64,000 bases of DNA from Psococerastis gibbosa (GCA_963971405.1 OZ020485.1:29221921-29285920); one strand, 5' to 3'. Numbered from the stretch's first letter, positions 51,601-58,500 are shown. Numbers and translations are program-made. The notes: generated by a model not told the origin, from the letters alone.

Positions 51601-51979
51601 AAATGGTACCGAGGCATGATCAATTTCACTAAAATCCTTCGGGTAGCTTGTACACCATTTGACGGAAACTCAGACAGACATTTCGTAAAAATCACATGCT
51701 TGGTTCCTGGGACCTGAAAAATCCATTGAAATCTCAAAATCGAAAATTTCGACCATCACAAAGCTTTCCTTACTCTAACGTATAAATAGGAAAGGAATAT
51801 GTACGTAGAGCACATCTTATTAAGTTATATGTTGTAACAGAAGACAAATAAAAGTTGTTATTGAACGTACCTCGTCTTTTCCTTTTACAACACACATTTT
51901 GACGTCATCCTCCGGAGAGTGCCAAGTCAGTCTCTGATTTTCACTAAGATCAGCTAGGGTTAGGTTGTACACCAAATTT
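9236..51979 (-). CDS. Sema1a: Semaphorin-1A, 13 coding exons found; 5' exons missing
   Basis: Transmembrane class-1 semaphorin, an axon-guidance ligand and receptor that binds PlexA in the family. Exons in transcript order: 51979-51871, 44408-44301, 42276-42189, 33307-33203, 32407-32319, 16240-16099, 15809-15461, 14018-13850, 13294-13149, 11982-11840, 11312-11169, 10412-10202, 9608-9236. All introns are GT..AG and all phases fit, giving 2176 nt (about 724 residues plus stop). The product aligns with my recollection of locust Sema1a/Fas IV from the strand containing LVYNLT to the membrane anchor; landmarks are [73 protein letters not shown] and QDPYCAWD. N-glycosylation sequons include NLT, NST, NCS and NDS. 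The signal peptide and first 50-70 residues are not found. The gene spans at least 42.7 kb, with introns of 0.29 to 16.1 kb. The C-terminus is unusual (see findings). Confidence 0.96.
9609..10201 (-). other. Intron between Sema1a exons l and m
   Basis: A 593-bp AT-rich intron. I see no repeat family member or gene in it. Confidence 0.85.
10202..10412 (-). CDS. Sema1a: Sema1a exon l: transmembrane helix and membrane-proximal tail
   Basis: This 211-nt exon encodes [18 protein letters not shown], then about 24 hydrophobic residues (codons about 10365-10290, ending [11 protein letters not shown]), then [20 protein letters not shown] and [11 protein letters not shown] hydrophobic helix followed by a basic stop-transfer cluster and LP(Y/F)PD matches class-1 semaphorins. 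Its acceptor is TATTGCAG and its donor AATAG|GTAGGT. Confidence 0.95.
10413..11168 (-). other. Intron between Sema1a exons k and l
   Basis: A 756-bp intron. Short open frames occur but no recognisable gene or repeat. Confidence 0.85.
11169..11312 (-). CDS. Sema1a: Sema1a exon k: extracellular stalk
   Basis: This 144-nt exon encodes [40 protein letters not shown] and HDEQEHHG, a polar, acidic, Gly/Ser-rich linker with little conservation expected. Its acceptor is CAACGCAG and its donor ATG|GTGAGT. It has the same phase at both ends, so it is frame-neutral and could be alternatively included. Assignment rests on position, splice sites and phase rather than on a conserved motif. Confidence 0.88.
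11313..11839 (-). other. Intron between Sema1a exons j and k
   Basis: A 527-bp AT-rich intron with nothing recognisable in it. Confidence 0.85.
11840..11982 (-). CDS. Sema1a: Sema1a exon j: PSI domain
   Basis: This 143-nt exon encodes [40 protein letters not shown] and THPACPAS. The C-x-x-L-x-D-P-Y-C-A-W-D core is the plexin-semaphorin-integrin cysteine knot. Its acceptor is TCCACAG and its donor A|GTAAGT. Confidence 0.96.
12050..12662 (+). mobile_element. LINE 3' end (CR1/Daphne-like), 5'-truncated
   Basis: In the exon i-j intron a plus-strand frame (about 12060-12410) reads [20 protein letters not shown], then a stretch with [11 protein letters not shown] and a lysine-rich end. This is the usual C-terminus of CR1/L2-like reverse transcriptases (NTR...VP...FN.LP...FK). 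About 250 bp of 3' UTR follows, ending in repeated ATTC at 12643-12660, a typical LINE tail. It lacks endonuclease and the catalytic RT motifs. It is antisense to Sema1a. Confidence 0.75.
13149..13294 (-). CDS. Sema1a: Sema1a exon i: end of sema domain
   Basis: This 146-nt exon encodes [40 protein letters not shown] and [19 protein letters not shown] closes the propeller just before PSI. Its acceptor is TTTCAG and its donor AG|GTAATT, leaving two bases for the next exon. Confidence 0.95.
13295..13849 (-). other. Intron between Sema1a exons h and i
   Basis: A 555-bp intron. Nothing recognisable. Confidence 0.85.
13850..14018 (-). CDS. Sema1a: Sema1a exon h: sema domain
   Basis: This 169-nt exon encodes (H)[40 protein letters not shown] and [28 protein letters not shown] is the classic last-blade semaphorin motif. 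Its acceptor is TTTCAG and its donor CAG|GTAAAT; it ends in phase 0. Confidence 0.97.
14150..14243 (-). mobile_element. SINE-like family S2, internally deleted copy
   Basis: It shares GCGTACAAACAATTTAATGA and GGTGTGTAGAGACTCGCAC with the other S2 copies (18773, 22856, 40487, 41980, 47288) but lacks the middle. The T-rich left flank is the complement of an A-rich tail. Confidence 0.7.
14258..14346 (-). mobile_element. SINE-like family S3, partial copy
   Basis: Matches the complement of 60310-60405: GGTATACGTCCTCGATGTCA, ACACCGG..ACAAGCG and GCTTACCATTGAC are shared. It directly follows the S2 fragment. Confidence 0.65.
14347..15460 (-). other. Rest of the intron between Sema1a exons g and h
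   Basis: Mostly AT-rich. A stretch from 14738 begins CAGTGCCGGATTAGCC, like some hAT ends, but no matching right end was found. No gene seen. Confidence 0.6.
15461..15809 (-). CDS. Sema1a: Sema1a exon g: sema domain, largest internal exon
   Basis: This 349-nt exon begins (Q)[20 protein letters not shown] and includes [40 protein letters not shown] and [17 protein letters not shown]. Its acceptor is TTCCAG and its donor CA|GTAAGT. It is noticeably more GC-rich than the surrounding introns, as expected for constrained coding sequence. Confidence 0.97.
15810..16098 (-). other. Short 289-bp Sema1a intron with an 18-base C tract
   Basis: The intron between exons f and g is the shortest here. It contains C18 at 15991-16008, which is G18 in the transcript, about 90 nt after the donor. 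Confidence 0.9.
16099..16240 (-). CDS. Sema1a: Sema1a exon f: sema domain
   Basis: This 142-nt exon encodes [20 protein letters not shown], then [20 protein letters not shown] and PFYFNEI. The VARVCK.D.GG and [13 protein letters not shown] motifs are diagnostic of the sema domain. Its acceptor is TTTCAG and its donor C|GTAAGT. It is separated from exon e by 16.1 kb. Confidence 0.96.
17211..17557. repeat. Inverted repeat with G-rich ends (possible MITE)
   Basis: The left end TTTGGGTTGGGAGGGGGG.. GGTAAAGACC (17211-17246) is mirrored by GGTCTTTGCCCC.. TTTACCCCCCTCCCACCCTA (17508-17545). The target duplication is not clear, so the family is unassigned. Confidence 0.55.
18773..18942 (-). mobile_element. 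SINE-like family S2
   Basis: About 170 bp. On the minus strand it starts with a tRNA-like head (box-A-like ..AGGTGGTAGC.., box-B-like GCGAGTCTC), passes GTGTCGTAACTCGACA, and ends GATTAGCC before an A-rich tail (T-rich flank at 18719-18767). It has the same orientation as Sema1a. Confidence 0.75.
19165..19325 (+). mobile_element. tRNA-derived SINE family S1, decayed copy
   Basis: Box-B-like TGGGCTCGATTCCCACATTA is followed by the family body with GTAAAGCAGG.AGTCCCGGG. It is much diverged from the copies at 27655, 22592 and 40634. Confidence 0.65.
20313..20685. mobile_element. PIF/Harbinger-like MITE, long palindrome, TTA target duplication
   Basis: This 373-bp element is flanked by TTA at 20310-20312 and 20686-20688. 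Its ends are GGCGCCCATTCCATTGACCG and the complement GGTGCCCATTCCATTGACCG. Inverted arms continue for well over 100 bp (GACGTGGTAGCAGA.ATTCAA, then TTGACGGAAAT). The 3-bp TTA duplication and GGC/GGT start fit PIF/Harbinger; it has no coding capacity. It could form a long hairpin in the Sema1a pre-mRNA. Confidence 0.9.
22238..22258. repeat. Poly-T tract
   Basis: About 20 consecutive T bases, in the transcribed strand an A tract. No SINE body was recognised next to it. Confidence 0.8.
22592..22728 (-). mobile_element. tRNA-derived SINE family S1
   Basis: On the minus strand the head ends with the box-B-like GTTCGAGTCCC-type region and the body reads CGAAGGACATGTAAAGCAGG, then CCCTAACTCCGCTAGGTTGG before the tail. 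Same family as 27655-27842 and 40634-40833. Confidence 0.8.
22856..23023 (-). mobile_element. SINE-like family S2
   Basis: Full-length copy of about 168 bp sharing GCATACAAACAATTTTATGA, GAGTTACGACACGTTTCCGA and CACGCTACCACCTTGCCATC with the other copies. A C10 run lies just left of it. Confidence 0.75.
24204..24589. mobile_element. PIF/Harbinger-like MITE, second copy, TTA target duplication
   Basis: This 386-bp element is flanked by TTA at 24201-24203 and 24590-24592. Ends are GGCACGATTTCCACCGACCT and the complement GGCGCGGTTTCCACCGACCT. The long arms share GACGTGGTAACAGACATTCA and CTCGCATTGCAGAATGCAAA with each other. The core containing GATCATTGATCA is shared with 20313-20685. Confidence 0.9.
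25113..25280. mobile_element. Small palindromic MITE with about 40-bp inverted ends
   Basis: Ends GGGGTGATATCCCAAAGCTG.. and its complement at 25241-25280 match nearly perfectly through GGTAGCACTAAGTGTATTAT. Total about 168 bp. A TA duplication is possible but not clear, so the superfamily is unassigned. Confidence 0.75.
25301..26116 (+). repeat. Unassigned 0.82-kb repeat family E, full copy, plus
   Basis: It starts GCTTTCCTATTTATACGTAG and ends AAATTGGAAAGC, giving short inverted GCTTTCC ends. Internal marks are CCGAGATTTCAACGGATTTA, a TCTG microsatellite, TTTTGATAAAATTTGGCATA, GACGTCAGGTGGACAACC and a C-rich run. A near-full copy lies inverted at 46457-47281, with fragments at 51550 and 61918. 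Open frames across it are translated repeat, not a gene. Confidence 0.8.
27655..27842 (+). mobile_element. tRNA-derived SINE family S1, best copy
   Basis: The head reads GTTAAGGGCTTTGACCCGAA then AGGCGGTTGGTTCGAGTCCC, a clear tRNA box B. The body has GGCCATGTAAAGC and CTTAACTCCGCTAGGTTGGC, and the tail is (TAA)n. It is antisense to Sema1a. It is not a functional tRNA because the acceptor stem and downstream structure are missing. Confidence 0.85.
27840..28008 (-). mobile_element. SINE-like family S3, copy with internal deletion
   Basis: Shares TGCCCTGAAGGGCC, CAACGACCCCATGGATTTCG and ACAAGCTTACCATTGAC with the complement of 60290-60517. It abuts the tail of the S1 SINE. Confidence 0.65.
28645..28822. 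mobile_element. G-rich hAT-like MITE, copy 2 (8-bp target duplication GATTACTA)
   Basis: This 178-bp element starts CAAGGGCGGCTTTTAGGGGG and ends GGAGGCAAAATCCGCCCTTG. Perfect 8-bp direct repeats GATTACTA lie at 28637-28644 and 28823-28830. A C/A-rich run lies inside. Same family as 8621 and 63116. Confidence 0.9.
32319..32407 (-). CDS. Sema1a: Sema1a exon e: sema domain (small exon)
   Basis: This 89-nt exon encodes [20 protein letters not shown] then [10 protein letters not shown]. The FFFRE.A.EYINCGK core is one of the best conserved semaphorin motifs. Its acceptor is TTCCAG and its donor AAG|GTGAG. A Gly/Ala codon is completed from exon d and it ends in phase 0. The exon was found by reading across the gap between the longer exons. 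Confidence 0.95.
32408..33202 (-). other. Intron between Sema1a exons d and e
   Basis: A 795-bp intron. Its exon-e-proximal half is occupied by a GC-rich MITE (about 32556-32833). Confidence 0.85.
32556..32833. mobile_element. GC-rich MITE with GGTACACACGGACGA ends
   Basis: Left end GCCCGGTACACACGGACGAT and right end, complemented, GGCCTGGTACACGCAGACGA are inverted repeats. Inner arms share GCGACGCGCTAGGAAATT-like sequence. A C17 run sits inside at about 32662-32678. The ends resemble those of 63056-63501. The target duplication is unclear here. Confidence 0.7.
33203..33307 (-). CDS. Sema1a: Sema1a exon d: sema domain
   Basis: This 105-nt exon encodes [20 protein letters not shown] then [21 protein letters not shown] is a semaphorin hallmark. 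Its acceptor is TTCCAG and its donor G|GTAGGT. One extra base is needed before it and one is left over after it. Confidence 0.95.
33985..35060 (+). mobile_element. LINE (Jockey-like), 5'-truncated, one frame change
   Basis: Plus-strand reverse transcriptase C-terminal half. The first frame (34006 to about 34440) reads [20 protein letters not shown] then ADDLALAAQ, giving the YADD active site, with [10 protein letters not shown] and [16 protein letters not shown] after it. The homology continues in another frame (about 34440-35054): [40 protein letters not shown], then a zinc-like CACG...YLFLC end and a TAA stop. Endonuclease and the RT fingers are missing, which is typical of 5' truncation. 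It is antisense to Sema1a, 0.7 kb upstream of exon d. Confidence 0.9.
35141..35545 (+). mobile_element. Second, related LINE C-terminus, decayed
   Basis: A plus-strand frame near 35356-35524 reads [20 protein letters not shown] then [20 protein letters not shown] and TAG. The RWG...C.CG......H.L..C signature matches the end of the LINE just upstream, so two LINE 3' ends lie head-to-tail. Upstream of 35350 the frame is not convincing. Confidence 0.75.
40487..40632 (+). mobile_element. SINE-like family S2, plus copy with A-rich tail
   Basis: The only S2 copy on the plus strand. It reads GACGGTAGCTTGCTCGTACT, TGTGCGAGTCTCTACACATC, then GAGGTTATTCGGATACATTG and an A-rich AAATAAATAAATAAAG tail. 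This copy shows that the A tail is at the AATCGCG side of the family. Confidence 0.8.
40634..40833 (-). mobile_element. tRNA-derived SINE family S1
   Basis: On the minus strand: ACATGTAGATTAGTGGTAAG (box A), CCCGAAAGGTTGTTGGTTCG and AGTCCCACACTGGC (box B), then CCGAAGGGCATGTAAAGC-like body and CCGCCAGGTTGGC before the tail. It is the best preserved tRNA head in the window and sits directly beside an S2 copy. Confidence 0.87.
41980..42142 (-). mobile_element. SINE-like family S2
   Basis: Copy of about 163 bp ending 46 bp from exon c on the intron side, in Sema1a orientation. The T-rich flank at 41955-41975 is the complement of its tail. Confidence 0.73.
42189..42276 (-). CDS. Sema1a: Sema1a exon c: sema domain
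   Basis: This 88-nt exon encodes [20 protein letters not shown] then HHNSTAVYV. It contains the conserved C-P-x-D-P-x-x-N-S-T segment with an N-glycosylation sequon. Its acceptor is TTTCAG and its donor G|GTAAGT. It starts in phase 0 and ends with one extra base. Confidence 0.95.
42277..44300 (-). other. 2.0-kb Sema1a intron between exons b and c
   Basis: 42277-43350 shows no recognisable element. A G run lies near 43360-43375, and a decayed LINE 3' end follows (about 43590-44265). Confidence 0.8.
43590..44265 (+). mobile_element. Decayed LINE 3' end (RTE-type C-terminus plus 3' UTR)
   Basis: The plus strand at about 43613-43735 reads [20 protein letters not shown] then a basic stretch, the W-GH-V-RM motif at the end of many LINE polyproteins. 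The 3' end at about 44196-44240 reads TTGTAAGAGTGGGCCGAAAG..AAAATTCGCCC, which recurs complemented at 61170-61212. The joining of these two parts into one element is inferred. Confidence 0.6.
44301..44408 (-). CDS. Sema1a: Sema1a exon b: sema domain
   Basis: This 108-nt exon (36 codons, phase 0 at both ends) begins [20 protein letters not shown] and continues [16 protein letters not shown]. Its acceptor is TTACAG and its donor CAG|GTATGT. Cys residues match conserved sema-domain cysteines. Because it is frame-neutral, skipping it would keep the frame but remove a propeller strand. Confidence 0.95.
44480..44900 (-). mobile_element. LINE C-terminal fragment (RTE-like)
   Basis: The minus strand reads [20 protein letters not shown] then [20 protein letters not shown], with an upstream part containing CGVLGGQRDE and [13 protein letters not shown]..., GRPRGRPK is a standard LINE C-terminus. 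It carries in-frame stops and is 5'-truncated. It lies 70 bp upstream of exon b in sense orientation. Confidence 0.78.
46457..47281 (-). repeat. Repeat family E, full copy, minus
   Basis: Complement of 25301-26116 along its length, from GCTTTCC to GGAAAGC, about 825 bp. It includes the CAGACAGA microsatellite (47108-47150), a G14 run (about 46544-46557) and GGTTGTCCACCTGACGTCAC. Similarity over the first 130 bases is about nine in ten by eye. Confidence 0.8.
47288..47442 (-). mobile_element. SINE-like family S2 abutting repeat E
   Basis: About 155 bp sharing GCGTACAAACAATTTAATGA and CGAGTTGCGACACGTCTCCG with the other copies. It starts 7 bp after the repeat E end, so the E terminus served as target or the two junctions coincide by chance. 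Confidence 0.75.
48564..49729. repeat. Three-unit tandem repeat (about 407, 384 and 375 bp)
   Basis: Units start at 48564, 48971 and 49355, each with ACAGTTTTTGCACAATTTTA or a one-base variant. Shared marks include TCATTAACAACGTTGTTC, AAGGGAATGGGGGAGACCAA, CGGCCGTTGATGTCAGC and GGACTAAC.AATACTTTCACA. Units 2 and 3 share small deletions relative to unit 1, so they look like the later duplication. No coding frame runs through the units. Each unit contains palindromic AACAACGTTGTT. Confidence 0.9.
51550..51795 (-). repeat. Repeat family E, fragment
   Basis: Complement of the left end of 25301-26116: TCGAAATTTTCGACCATCAC-type sequence, TTCCTGGGACCTGA and ACAGACATTTCGTAAAAA are shared. It ends at CTAACGTATAAATAGGAAAG, 75 bp from exon a. 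Confidence 0.75.
51871..51979 (-). CDS. Sema1a: Sema1a exon a: N-terminal sema domain
   Basis: This 109-nt exon encodes (R)[17 protein letters not shown] and onward to VVKGKDE. Its acceptor is TTTCAG and its donor GAG|GTACGT. It starts with the third base of an Arg codon and ends in phase 0. It corresponds to the locust segment that follows SLLVGAR. It is the most 5' exon I could place. Confidence 0.93.
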
Positions 51980-52470
51980 CTGAAACAACAATAAATAAAC
52001 ATCAATTTTTCATGTACTGCAACCATTGAAAATGAGGGTTTTATACAAAGTCAAATTTCTATGAATATGAATTAAATAGATGAGCGCAGTAGGAGAGCAA
52101 GTAAAATAAATACATAGTATGTAACCTGCGCGGCGTTATCACAGCTAATGGAAAAAAAATTGCAGGGAATGCAGTGGGAGCAGAGAGAGGTTATTCATAA
52201 TTTTTCCCCTATAAAGTAAAAGCTTCTGTGTAATGGGAAATTAAAAATGGATAAAGATTCATTGTGAGATGGAAATTGGCTGTGGGCAATGAATACATCT
52301 TGCAAGGAATTATATAAAGATTGAACAAAGCTTGTTAAAACAATTAAAGCGATGGAAAAAACAGGCAAGATTTATATCTTCCAATATTAAACAAACTTTA
52401 TGATTAATAACGTCATTCAGCTAACTTAACATTATTGTTAACCCATCATATTGAGCAACTGCAACTAGCC

Positions 52471-52524
52471 AATATATATCTATAGATAGATATATATATG
52501 ATATATATATATATATATATTTAT
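52471..52524. repeat. TA-rich microsatellite
   Basis: Alternating AT with a short ATCTATAGATAGAT interruption, then uninterrupted AT pairs to about 52520. Confidence 0.9.
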
Positions 52525-55145
52525 AGGCAAGGGACACAAGTCAAAAGGGCTACATTTTTACAGTAATTTCTAATAGTGGGCATTTGTTTTTACTGAATAT
52601 AAATAGACTACTTTGTCTGTACCGTAATGCATTAGGTTAGTACCTGTAATATTTCTGAAACAAGCATTATCAGGTATACCAATTTTGAATTTTTAGGCTT
52701 AAAAGTCGGCAATTGTATTATCTGCACTTCTTAACATCTCCACTTCCCATAGACCACCGTCAACCTTTCTCTACCCAAACCATGTGTCGTTATGTGGTAC
52801 TTGGCTATACAATTACTATAATTCACAGTTTAAATCCTCTACCAATAGAATATTCCTCTCCAATAGAAAAGTCCACAAGTTACAATATAACAATAAATAT
52901 TCATTGCCAATGTAAAAAATTATTAATGCCAGAATTAGCGAGGAATTCGAATTTCCCGCTCATCTCCCTCATTTCCGTTCCGGAAATGAACAGCAGACAA
53001 CACACGTTATAAAGCAGGATCAAATGATAAAATCCGAGGCATCAAGATCACCATCGGATGCAAAACACATTGGAAATTTTAAATGAAAACAAAATTAGGC
53101 GCATTGCATTCTCAATAATTCAACTTTCAGCCCGTATCTCTTAAATTTTAGGTTATTGTAACCATAATATCTAGGTACAAGGTGCATTGTATCAACTCTA
53201 CTACCCACTGACGCACTCGAAATCAAATTATTATTAAATGTTTTGAATACACTCGCATTAGCACTAATTGAAATTGCACTAAAATATGTATACCACCCAA
53301 GTACAGTGCATTGTACCGTATGAAGGACTGTAACCTAAATTGCATCACTCAACAGAAACTAAATTACAACCCAATAAATGCTGATGGACTAATTACGTAA
53401 TATAATCGAATAACTGCAGCAAAACTGTATATGGAACTTGGGTTAAATTCAATACAAAAAATATTAGCCACAAAATGCGATACACAATATTATGTTGTAA
53501 AACAATTTCTATAATGCCACGAGAGAAAACAGGAAGGACTAGAGTGCACAGGAGTGTTTTGTAATTTATTTTATGACCTCAATAGTAATTAAAGTACATC
53601 ATAGTGAGTTTTGCATAGTAATACGCTGATTCCATACTGCTATTGACATAATTAGGTGACTTTACCCAATTCAGAACGTCTGAAATCAACCCGAAAATGA
53701 TATTTTCCACCCACAGTAGGAGCTTCAATATAACTTAAATTATCATATTTTAATATCATATTGAAGCAGTTAAAATGACGACTTAACGTTTCATACAGTG
53801 AGCGTAGTACTGCAGGTCGAAACTCAAACATAAAATCACACACAGGGGCCAACGCAACGAGCAGTGAAGGTGGCGAGCCATTAAATAAGCAGAGTTTTAT
53901 CACAGAGCGCCCCCATAAAACCCCCGGAGGCATGAGGAGCCACGACCAGTCAATTTCGCCCAAGGGATGCCAATAACATACCCGCTGCAGAGGAGGTCAG
54001 CAATAAATGGTTTGGGATAATGCACAGCCGACAGCTACCCCCATGGCTCTCTGCTGGCCCCAATATCTCTTCCCATCCCGCATCGTGGCATGCTCTGCCT
54101 GAAATCGACCTATCACTTATATAACATTACTTATGATTTTACGAATATAAATCTCGTAGCCCATAGAAATGAAATAAAGAGGCAGAATGTACAGACTATC
54201 CTATACAATTATCACAGTTTTAGTTCACTGACGTAAACTATCGTTTAGTGTAAAGGATCCTTTTAAAGCACTGTATTGGAAACCATGTTTAAACTTTAAC
54301 TGCAAATGCTGCCCAGAACATTTCAACGGAACTGCTTATCATAATCGAGAATATCCTTCAACTATCTACAGTCGTGCCTGAAGGATGAAAAACAAGTCCG
54401 TTGAAAAGGCATTCTGCAGAATATGCAGTAGGTAAAAACCAAATGATATAGCTTTGTAAAACCATTACCATTGAAGCAAAACAATTATTTTAATTAATTC
54501 CACATACAATAATAACTAGATTCTATCCAATGAGAATTTCCAGCGGCAATAATGCTTTGGAATGTAAAACATTACGCCCGAGAGGTCGAGCCTTACTTTC
54601 AGCACAATAAAATATTTCGTTTACGGTCTAATGGTAGCAACAGGGTAGAAGAAACACGACTGTAAATGACGTAGACTATTATTAGGGACTTATCATGAGC
54701 GGGAGATGGGAAAAGATTATGGAAAGGAAACATAGTCTTCCCGGGCGGTAATTACTTTCTGCTCTGCTCTGCCCCAGTTCCAGACTTTTAAATTATCTTA
54801 TTGGAAACAAACTAGCTTCTCTGTTGCTTCCCAACTTTTCAAACAGGAAGTATCATCAGAATATATCATCACTTCATGTGATGGAAAGGGAAGAGTATCC
54901 ACACCTGGCTCAATATTGCAAGTTGGAAACAAGGGACTGCAGGCACTGCAGCTGATCTGCGAAGAGCTCAAGACAAAGAACTATCAGTTAGTCCAATGTG
55001 GACTGGTATCCGTGTGTGTATCAATGATAAGCTTGTAGAATAATCTTGTCAATTATCGCTATTTACCGTATCTACAATATTTATCGCTTATTATATTTTT
55101 AATTTGTTTATCGGCGGACATTTGAAGTGCGAGCGTGTTTTATTA

Positions 55146-55281
55146 AAAATAATTTGTCGAATTTAAATTTTATCATGAGGTATATTCATTATATATTCAT
55201 TTTACATTTCCAAATGTAATTGTAATTATGTAATGTCTTTATGTCTTATGAAAAATAATTTGTCGAATTAAAATTTTATCA
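55146..55281. repeat. 33-bp direct repeat beside a LINE relic
   Basis: AAAAATAATTTGTCGAATT followed by (T/A)AAATTTTATCAT occurs at about 55146-55178 and again at about 55248-55281, separated by some 70 bp. It lies at the 3' side of the minus-strand LINE fragment at 55285-55560, so it may be a duplicated 3' UTR segment. Confidence 0.65.
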
Positions 55282-55284
55282 TCT

Positions 55285-55560
55285 TCACGTGTCGAAGCAA
55301 ATGTCCAATCAAGTGAGCTCTTCTTGTACTTATCGATGCAACCAGTCTTTGTTTTGCTTATTCTGGTTAAAACCTCCTCATTTGTAACATGGGCTTACCA
55401 AGGTATTCGTAGCATGCAACGATAGCACCACATCTCAAATGCTTCGAGTTTCTTTAGTTGTTTCTCACTTATACACCATGTTCCACATCCGTACAGTGCA
55501 ATGCTCCAAACCAGGGACTACACCATTCGTTTCCTTAGTCCAAGGCCTATGTTGCTCAGC
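55285..55560 (-). mobile_element. Decayed LINE fragment (RTE-like, C-terminal)
   Basis: The minus strand reads, with interruptions, LRKRMV.S.VWSIALYGCGTW, EKQLKKLEAFEMWCYRCMLR, then VTNEEVLTRI and a segment with CIDKYKKSSL. The V-W...YG-E-TW, EAFEMW-YRR-L and VTNEEVL series is the standard post-RT region of RTE-like LINEs. The frame is broken by stops. Confidence 0.75.
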
Positions 55561-58500
55561 TCAAAAAATTATTGTTAGGTGAAAAAATGTACCTCCTTTG
55601 TTGAGGGTCGAACCCCCGAAATTCTGGTTGATAATTCAGATACCAACTACGGCAAGCATATACGGCTAAATCATTTCCTCGAAAAATTGACACATGACGC
55701 ATGTGACGTGGAATTGTAGATAGCGTGGACATATTCCCTGATTTATTATTTAACTACAAATTATCATATTATACATTTGGAATTCTCATTTGATGCATGT
55801 TGTCACACAACTTCTGGTAAAATAAATAAATTTTCACACTTCTTGGTTTTTTTGCAGTAAGTTGCCTGCAGTGTCATAACAGGAAAAATAAGAGTCACAA
55901 AAACCGAAACTGCTATTTTTCAACTATCCTCGCAGCGTTTCTGGACAAAAGCCAAGTTCCACCGTGAAATATGGACGTGGTAGTTCGATGCCTGCCCCAC
56001 TGGAAACTCCAAAGAGAAAATGAGAATGTCGGAATGTTTGCCTGACGACATAATTCAAAAAGTCCAGAACTCGTGGAAATTTATTGTTGGGAGCGCAACC
56101 AGTCTTATTGCAGAAAAAGTAATACATTTTACCTGGGAAATGCATTGTGATTTAGAATCAACAAAGACGAATGGAAATATCTCAAATATATTGGCTTCAA
56201 CTTTTGTGACAGCACATGCATGATTTTCATTTTGTGAGCAACTCGTTGGGCATTTAAGAATTGTGTACGGACGCACCGGGGAGATTGTCACACAAACTTT
56301 ACTCATGTGTTTTAAAGTGCGTTAAACAAAATATCAATCAAGGATATATTGTACATCAACCGTTTGAGTATTAGAAAGAACTATTACAGTACTGTGGTAG
56401 CCTCTGAACACGCCTGAAACCAATTTCTCTAAAACAACACTATCAAGATTTCATATTACCATGAGAAAACGTTGCGTCTGGCAATGCGCTTAAGGCAGAG
56501 ATAAAATTAACGACTTAAGCGATTTAAAATGGTACTCATAACCTCAAAAGCATCAAGAATATGGCTGTTGGTTGCCATGATCTTTATGTCATCCGCAGTA
56601 GAAACAGATTCCATAATTTTATTCTCTTTTCTAGGTCACCTTCTCGATTCCAGCGGGGCAACGAGAGAGCAATTTTGCACTCATGTCATTCAGTATTCAT
56701 GCTATTCTTATGTTGAAGGAGTCACGTAACCAGCTCACTAGCTCCGTATGAGTACTTCAAATCCCATTAGGTAGTACGAAGCTCACATTACAAACTACAA
56801 ATCTGTATAACCTGACTAAACGAGACACTTGAGAAAATCAAGTGGTACAACGAATCAGTTTTATGAAAATATGACTCTTTATTTCTTTGTATCGTTCTTG
56901 TAACATTTTCCTTTTCAAATAAGCAGGCACTACTTACTGTACGATAATACTATATTATGATCGTCAATAAAGAAGGTAATTTAGTATGTAGGCCTATAAT
57001 TTATTTTTGTTACATGATTGCTCATTACTTAAGAAAAATATACATAGGAGAAAATTGGCACCTCAAAATCAGATGTTTTTATTTTTTATTCAATTTACTA
57101 AGCAAGTTTTTACAGATTTAGTGTATTCAAGTAGTAGAAAACTATTTCGTGCATCATATTTTAAGGTATTGTAGGTGCAGCAGTTCTTTGATGAAAGCTA
57201 CAGGGGACTAAAATTTCTCTCAACGTAAATTTTATAGGAAAACTATAACACAAACAATTAAAAATAGCCCATAATATGATGTATGAAATGAGCCACTTGA
57301 AATCAAAAGCCGTTTTCTCCACCATGAGTTATTTTTCATGAACCGCCAAAAACTGTTGTTCTCACACGTGGATGTCTAGCTTTATGGTTTGATCCTTAAC
57401 ACTTTCATATTGATGTGTTTTATTAACCTACCAAAGAAATAGTTCTAGCTATGCATAGTTTTTCCGATTTTGAGAAAAAAGAATGGAGAGGACTGCTTTT
57501 AATTCTAAGAAGTGGAGAGAACTGGTTTTGTTCCTGTCCGTCTGTCTGTAAAATGACAAAACTTTGATTATGGCGGAAACATAGTCCGACAGAACTGTTT
57601 TTGATTCCAAGGGACAATATTGAAGTCACATTTAATGGGCTTATGATTCCAACCAAAATTCAGATAGATACGCAACCAGCCAATCAAAGAAATGACGCCA
57701 AAATCTAAAAATTGAAAATTTTGGAGACAACTGCTTTTGATTTAAGGCGACTCAAATAGCCTTCTACAACGTGAATAGACAAAAATTTTAATAACTAGTT
57801 TAGTATATTAAATAAAACAAATTTGGGGTGTTAATTTTCTACGCTCCATATCCTCTTAAGAGTTCGGCACATGCCCGACGTGTGTGCACATAGGAATATC
57901 ATTTTCGTGAGCACAATAAAAATCCATTCCTTTACCATGCGGAAGGATTGCAGACTTATTTCTAGTTGAAAATCATTAATATTCTATTATCTATTATATT
58001 CTATAATTATAAAGTTTGTCCAAAGATTCTACAGTACGGAAGAACTTTAATTCAGTAATAATTTAAAACAACACAAAATTATCATTTATGAATAGTACAA
58101 CATTAATTTCCAGAGTTGCCCTTGAAGCCAATACAAATGAGGGGATGATGCAGCAAATCACTGACATCGGCATAAGCCCTTCAAATAGAAACAAGGTAAG
58201 CATTGTCAGCATAACAGCTCAACGAGCAGATTAGTCAACGCTAAACAAAGAGAACTGAGAGATTCCGGGAAACGCGAGGGGGATTTTAGAAACAGATAGG
58301 TTAGCCATAAAGAAAATCAGCACACTACACAAACACTACCGAGAAAATAAGGGGCTGTGCATAACATGGAAAAATGGCGCCAACCGGAAATAGAGGCAAG
58401 GATTTCGGGATAAAGAAGGCAGAGGTAAACATATAATTACCAAGTTTTCATGTTCAATCGCAAACACGCTCCACAGAATCAGTACAGAAGCGTTAATTCA

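Larger units (their letters stand above)
44409..51870 (-). other. 7.5-kb Sema1a intron between exons a and b
   Basis: Holds a LINE fragment (44480-44900), an inverted full copy of repeat E (46457), an S2 SINE (47288), a three-unit tandem repeat (48564-49729) and a repeat E fragment (51550). 44900-46450 and 49730-51540 show no gene; 45580-45770 is C-rich, and an ATT microsatellite and G12 run lie near 50608-50690. Confidence 0.8.

Noticed and set aside
53652-53963. Minus-strand 103-codon frame containing SPPSLLVALAP, considered as a Sema1a N-terminal exon
   Set aside because: It does not resemble the strand preceding exon a, and no donor with the required phase (two bases left over) follows the similarity.
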